A stretch of DNA of 14,464 nt from CAZVIK01 sp964627045 (GTDB lineage Bacteria > Acidobacteriota > Terriglobia > Bryobacterales > Bryobacteraceae), in the NCBI GenBank assembly GCA_964627045.1, contig CAZVIK010000090.1:1-14464 (forward strand). The letters are read 5' to 3'. The notes below the pieces were generated by a model. That model saw nothing but the letters and a program-made list of their open reading frames with translations. It ran no database searches and had not been told where the DNA came from. Numbering within the stretch: position 1 is the first letter of the stretch; every line of letters starts with the position of its first letter. Both the position numbers and the translations under genes were made by a program. This document shows, piece by piece, positions 14,263 through 14,464 of the stretch.

Positions 14263-14464
14263 ATGTCATCTGCAAGCGATACTCTTGTTTCCACGCGCCG
14301 TGGCTTCATCGGCGCGGCGGCCATGACCGCCGCTTCCTACACTCGGGTGCTCGGCGCCAACGACCGCGTCGGCGTCGGCATCATCGGGTTCGGCCTCATC
14401 GGGAAACAGCACGCCGGCGACTTCAAGAAGATGAAGGACGTCGATCTGGTCGCCATGTGCGACG
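14263..14464 (+). CDS. Gfo/Idh/MocA-family oxidoreductase with Tat signal (5' part only)
   Basis: The first 67 codons are present; the gene runs off the window. The ATG at 14263 has GAAAGGA 8 nt upstream. A twin-arginine signal is visible: 'STRRGFIGAAA' at 10-20 (R12-R13), followed by a short hydrophobic stretch and 'VLGAN'. Then comes the start of an NAD(P)-binding Rossmann fold, 'VGVGIIGFGLIGKQH' with GxGxxG at G42, G44 and G47, and 'VDLVAMCD' as the second strand with its terminal acidic residue. These enzymes oxidise or reduce sugars and related polyols using NAD(P). The Tat-exported members, frequent in Acidobacteriota, Planctomycetota and Bacteroidota, are folded with cofactor before export. 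The catalytic Lys-Pro motif lies beyond the window, so activity cannot be judged. Confidence 0.88.
   Translation, partial: MSSASDTLVSTRRGFIGAAAMTAASYTRVLGANDRVGVGIIGFGLIGKQHAGDFKKMKDVDLVAMCD

Overview
The window comes from a GC-rich, Gram-negative-type bacterium. A lineage in the Acidobacteriota near Solibacter/Bryobacter is the best guess. This rests on gene style (a secreted TonB C-domain protein, Peptidase_MA-like TPR proteins, a GT39-type membrane glycosyltransferase, a winged-helix regulator paired with a small membrane protein, a Tat-exported Gfo/Idh/MocA oxidoreductase), not on a marker gene. No rRNA, tRNA, CRISPR array, insertion sequence or phage gene was seen. One run of ten Ns (5362-5371) marks a scaffold join.

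Layout. 55-483 (+) is a small secreted beta-rich protein. 600-4209 (-) holds two tandem paralogues of a secreted TPR protein with a Peptidase_MA-like gluzincin domain. The downstream copy keeps HExxH plus the distal Glu. The upstream copy has lost all three zinc ligands. 4301-5053 (+) is an HpcH/HpaI-type aldolase whose start codon is preceded by a near-perfect 18-bp palindrome instead of a ribosome binding site. 5099-5361 and 5425-7035 (-), on either side of the N gap, look like two pieces of one M48 metalloprotease with a long C-terminal extension. That gene overlaps by 4 bp with a TonB C-domain protein (7032-7445), and a GT-C glycosyltransferase (7552-9132) lies upstream. 9266-10167 (-) is a two-gene cassette: a six-TM protein followed by a winged-helix regulator, with a perfect 18-bp palindrome and a second related site just upstream. 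Divergent from it, 10264-13471 (+) is a likely operon of an M49-like lipoprotein metallopeptidase and a DrrA/DrrB-like ABC exporter. 13489-13962 (-) is an AHSA1/SRPBCC-type protein. 14263 to the end (+) is the start of a Tat-signal Gfo/Idh/MocA oxidoreductase.

Common themes are envelope proteolysis and export: one probable active gluzincin with a dead twin, one M48 and one M49-like enzyme, a TonB-domain protein and an ABC exporter, nearly all with export signals. The points most worth a second look are the tandem active/inactive protease pair, the M48 gene broken at the scaffold gap, and the palindromic operators at the aldolase and at the regulator cassette. I did not find a clearly new defence or mobile system.
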